Assembly (NCBI GenBank): GCA_023258935.1
Contig: JAHFRG010000050.1
Location: 4,719-11,629 of the forward strand
Source of the DNA: Betaproteobacteria bacterium
GTDB taxonomy: Bacteria; Pseudomonadota; Gammaproteobacteria; Burkholderiales; JAHFRG01
Length of the DNA stretch: 6,911 bases
Direction of reading: 5' to 3'
Shown here: in pieces, positions 5,135 to 6,911 of the stretch
Numbering within the stretch: the stretch's first letter is position 1
Layout: every line of letters starts with the position of its first letter
Made by a program: the position numbers and the translations under genes
The notes under the pieces: generated by a model
The model's input: the letters and a program-made list of their open reading frames with translations, nothing else
The model's database searches: none
What the model was told of the DNA's origin: nothing

Positions 5135-5662
5135 TTAACGCGCGTCAACCTTGAGCTGCTTTTGATAGCGCTTGAAGTTTTTCACGTAGTCATCCGCGTT
5201 CCATTTGATCATCGCTATTTCATCTGCGGTTACCTGGCGTACCACTTTGCCGGGCGAGCCCAGTACCACTGAGCCGTCGGGAATCACCTTGCCCTCGGGG
5301 ACCAGAGCATTCGCGCCGATGATGCAGTTTTTGCCTATAACCGCGTGGTTGAGAATCACGCTGTTGATGCCGATAATGCAGTTGTCGCTGATGGTGCAGC
5401 CGTGCAGCATGACGAGATGGCCGACAGAAACATATTTGCCTATGGTGAACTTGACACCCTTGTCGGTGTGCAGCACTGCTCCGTCCTGCACGTTGGAGTT
5501 CTCGCCGATGGTCAGGATTTCATTGTCGCCGCGTACCACCGCGTTGTACCAGATGCTGGTATTGTTTTCCATGACCACCATGCCGATGACAACGGCGTTG
5601 TCAGCGATGAAATGGTGCTCGCCGATGAATTTGACTTTGTGTTCTCCGAGCGAAAAGACCAT
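5135..5662 (-). CDS. Gamma-carbonic-anhydrase-like hexapeptide-repeat protein (YrdA/PaaY type)
   Basis: This 175-residue left-handed beta-helix protein is expected to form a trimer with zinc at subunit interfaces. The gamma-class residues are present: R44 and D46 in NAVVRGD, Q59-D60 in NVQDGAVLH, and the three zinc histidines H65, H82 and H87 (VGHLVMLHGC). Hexapeptide repeats run from about residue 10 to 135 (IGENS, IGKYV, IGINS, IGKNC, IGANA), and a C-terminal helix follows. Carbonic anhydrase activity (CO2 to bicarbonate) is possible. Many homologues, such as YrdA and PaaY, lack the acidic-loop residues of archaeal Cam and show weak, redox-dependent or thioesterase activity. An upstream in-frame stop makes ATG 5662 the only start; no Shine-Dalgarno is obvious. 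It heads the probable operon with the HbpS-like and 76-residue genes and diverges from the oxidoreductase gene. Confidence 0.92.
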   Translation of the reverse strand: MVFSLGEHKVKFIGEHHFIADNAVVIGMVVMENNTSIWYNAVVRGDNEILTIGENSNVQDGAVLHTDKGVKFTIGKYVSVGHLVMLHGCTISDNCIIGINSVILNHAVIGKNCIIGANALVPEGKVIPDGSVVLGSPGKVVRQVTADEIAMIKWNADDYVKNFKRYQKQLKVDAR

Positions 5663-5703
5663 GGTTTATTTGAGTTGGTTAAATGAGCCATTAAAGCTTC
5701 ACC

Positions 5704-5709
5704 ATTATA
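5704..5709 (-). promoter_or_regulatory. Candidate -10 box (TATAAT) for the carbonic-anhydrase/HbpS operon
   Basis: The minus strand reads GCGCTATAATGG with a perfect -10 hexamer. A start near 5697 gives a leader of about 35 nt to the ATG at 5662. The upstream spacer is GC-rich and no convincing -35 lies at 16-18 bases. An imperfect dyad, TTAAATGAGCCATTAA at 5679-5694, lies just downstream of the presumed start and could be an operator. Confidence 0.42.
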
Positions 5710-5721
5710 GCGCCGCCGCCC

Positions 5722-5748
5722 GCTAAATTGGCTAAAATGGCTACATGA
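5722..5748 (+). repeat. Three 9-bp near-repeats running into the oxidoreductase start codon
   Basis: GCTAAATTG, GCTAAAATG and GCTACATGA follow each other without gaps; the third contains the ATG at 5745. The middle copy includes TAAAAT (5733-5738), a 5-of-6 match to a -10 box. Transcription from it would start about at the ATG, giving a leaderless or near-leaderless message. That would suit the absence of a Shine-Dalgarno, but there is no -35. The repeat is visible; the function is speculation. Confidence 0.35.
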
Positions 5749-6911
5749 ATTTATACCATTTGCTGAATCGGCGACATGAATCCGGCAAGCCATTGTGCGT
5801 GGGATTGATTGGCGCAGGCAAGTTCGGTTCGATGTTTCTCGCGCAGACGCAGCGCATGCCGGGAGTGCATCTCGTGGCCGTCGCTGACCTTGCGCCCGAG
5901 CGCGCGCAGGAAGCGTTGCGCCGCTGCGGCTGGTCAGATGAACAGTTTAGCGCCAAAAGTTTTGCCGAAGCAGCGAAGCGCGGCACTACTTTTGTCACCG
6001 ACGACGCGATGGCATTGATTACAGCAGAAGAACTGGAGATTGTGATTGACGCGACCGGCAATTCCGCAGCCGGCATCCAGCATGTATTGGCTTGCTGTAA
6101 TCACGGCAAGCATATCATCATGGTCAACATCGAAGCGGATGCGCTGGCGGGGCCGTTGCTTGCGCGCCGCGCCAGCGAAGCCGGGATTATTTACTCGCTT
6201 GCCTACGGCGACCAGCCGGCGCTGATTTGCGAACTGGTTGATTGGGCGCGCGCTGCCGGCTTTGAAGTCGTCGCAGCGGGAAAGGGAACCAAGTATCTGC
6301 CCGAATATCACGCTTCCACTCCCGACACCGTGTGGGGCCACTACGGCTTTAGCGAGGACATGGTCAAGCACGGCGACTTCAACGCGCAAATGTTCAATTC
6401 ATTTCTCGACGGCACTAAATCGGCGATTGAAATGGCAGCGGTGGCGAACGCCACTGGGCTTAACCCGGCGCCGCACGGCTTGAGTTTTCCGCCATGTGGG
6501 GCGGATGAATTGCCGCAAGTGCTGCGCCCGAAATCGGCAGGCGGAGTGCTTGAACATCCCGGCATGGTGGAAGTTGTTTCCAGCTTGAAGCGCGATGGTA
6601 CGCCGGTGGCTCGCGATTTGCGATGGGGCGTGTATGTGGTTTTCGCAGCGCCGAACGACTATGTAGCGCGCTGCTTCAAGGAATACGGTTTGATGACCGA
6701 TGACAGCGGGCGCTACGCGGCGATGTACAAGCCTTATCACCTGATTGGATTGGAACTCGGCATCAGCGTAGCTTCAGTGGGTCTGCGTAATGAGCCGACC
6801 GGCGCACCCAAAGATTTCCGCGCCGACGTCGTGTCAGTGGCCAAGCGCGATTTAAAAGCGGGTGAAATGCTTGACGGCGAAGGCGGCTATACAGTTTACG
6901 GCAAACTCATG
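5745..6911 (+). CDS. DRL-like / homoserine-dehydrogenase-like NAD(P) oxidoreductase with SAF-type C-terminus, partial at right edge
   Basis: The frame is open from ATG 5745 to the window end (389 codons, no stop). Family length is about 430-440 residues, so roughly 50 are missing. Order of features: Rossmann fingerprint VGLIGAGKFGS at 19-29, VTDD near the end of the nucleotide-binding half, VIDATG at 100-105, NIEAD at 128-132, YSLAYGDQP to residue 158, AAGKGTKYLPEYH from 177, IEMAAVANATGL, GGVLEHPGMV, RPYHL-like PYHLIGLE at 330-337 and the start of a SAF-like region (VVSVAKRDLKAGEMLD) near 362. This pattern matches my memory of Brucella DRL, which converts 1-deoxy-D-xylulose 5-phosphate to MEP in place of DXR. 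The family is wide and mostly uncharacterised, so the substrate here is unknown. The residues before 19 and the lack of a Shine-Dalgarno leave slight doubt about the start. It is divergent from the carbonic-anhydrase operon. Confidence 0.85.
   Translation, partial: MNLYHLLNRRHESGKPLCVGLIGAGKFGSMFLAQTQRMPGVHLVAVADLAPERAQEALRRCGWSDEQFSAKSFAEAAKRGTTFVTDDAMALITAEELEIVIDATGNSAAGIQHVLACCNHGKHIIMVNIEADALAGPLLARRASEAGIIYSLAYGDQPALICELVDWARAAGFEVVAAGKGTKYLPEYHASTPDTVWGHYGFSEDMVKHGDFNAQMFNSFLDGTKSAIEMAAVANATGLNPAPHGLSFPPCGADELPQVLRPKSAGGVLEHPGMVEVVSSLKRDGTPVARDLRWGVYVVFAAPNDYVARCFKEYGLMTDDSGRYAAMYKPYHLIGLELGISVASVGLRNEPTGAPKDFRADVVSVAKRDLKAGEMLDGEGGYTVYGKLM

Noticed and set aside
3316..5662. Carboxysome-positioning (McdA-type) link between the ParA and the carbonic-anhydrase-like protein
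   Set aside because: The genes are on opposite strands and separated by the element; no McdB, shell protein or RuBisCO gene is visible, and the ParA has the standard signature lysine.
5205..5726. 173-residue plus-strand frame opposite the carbonic-anhydrase-like gene
   Set aside because: It is the antisense shadow of a gene with all zinc and hexapeptide motifs intact; its own translation is a low-complexity Met/Thr/Pro pattern.
5934..6740. Minus-strand frames opposite the oxidoreductase gene
   Set aside because: The plus-strand frame is continuous with clear Rossmann and family motifs, so these are shadows.

Overview
The window looks like chromosomal DNA of a Gram-negative proteobacterium, most likely a betaproteobacterium of the Nitrosomonadales/Burkholderiales type. 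This rests on moderately high GC, gene families that look familiar from that class (the 'LIDGKS' winged-helix-like protein, an orphan ParA, a 76-residue companion protein) and a glycerol kinase without the enteric EIIA-Glc docking region. The taxonomy is inference; there is no rRNA or tRNA here. I see no CRISPR array, prophage gene or transposase gene.

Left block (1-2721). A truncated minus-strand gene with a winged-helix-like N-terminus leaves the left edge. A 232-bp divergent intergenic region follows, holding a perfect 8+8 palindrome upstream of a minus-strand TATAAT box. A plus-strand pair comes next: a short glycerophosphodiester phosphodiesterase (573-1226) and, 4 bp later, glycerol kinase glpK (1231-2721). 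Both feed the sn-glycerol-3-phosphate pool, one from lipid head-group diesters and the other from free glycerol.

Middle block (2726-4478). A seven-cysteine GFA/CENP-V-fold protein runs on the minus strand, converging on glpK with a 4-bp gap. It diverges from a solitary ParA-type ATPase (3316-4077). Their shared 98-bp promoter region has nested inverted repeats. Directly after parA lies a 397-bp gene-free element, 4082-4478, bounded by perfect 16-bp terminal inverted repeats and rich in internal hairpins. It looks like a MITE-type non-autonomous mobile element and fills the space between two stop codons almost exactly.

Right block (4480-6911). Three minus-strand genes form a probable operon, in transcription order: a gamma-class carbonic-anhydrase-like hexapeptide protein, a HbpS/GlcG-type protein and a 76-residue protein of unknown function. 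Divergent from these is a large NAD(P)-dependent oxidoreductase running off the right edge. It has a Rossmann domain and the beginning of a SAF-like C-terminus, and resembles the homoserine-dehydrogenase-like DRL family, one Brucella member of which replaces DXR in isoprenoid synthesis. It has no stop codon in the window.

Most genes are ordinary. The parts most worth a second look are the terminal-inverted-repeat element, the DRL-like enzyme, the carbonic-anhydrase/HbpS/small-protein operon and the palindromes in the divergent promoter regions. I found no convincing wholly new multi-gene system.
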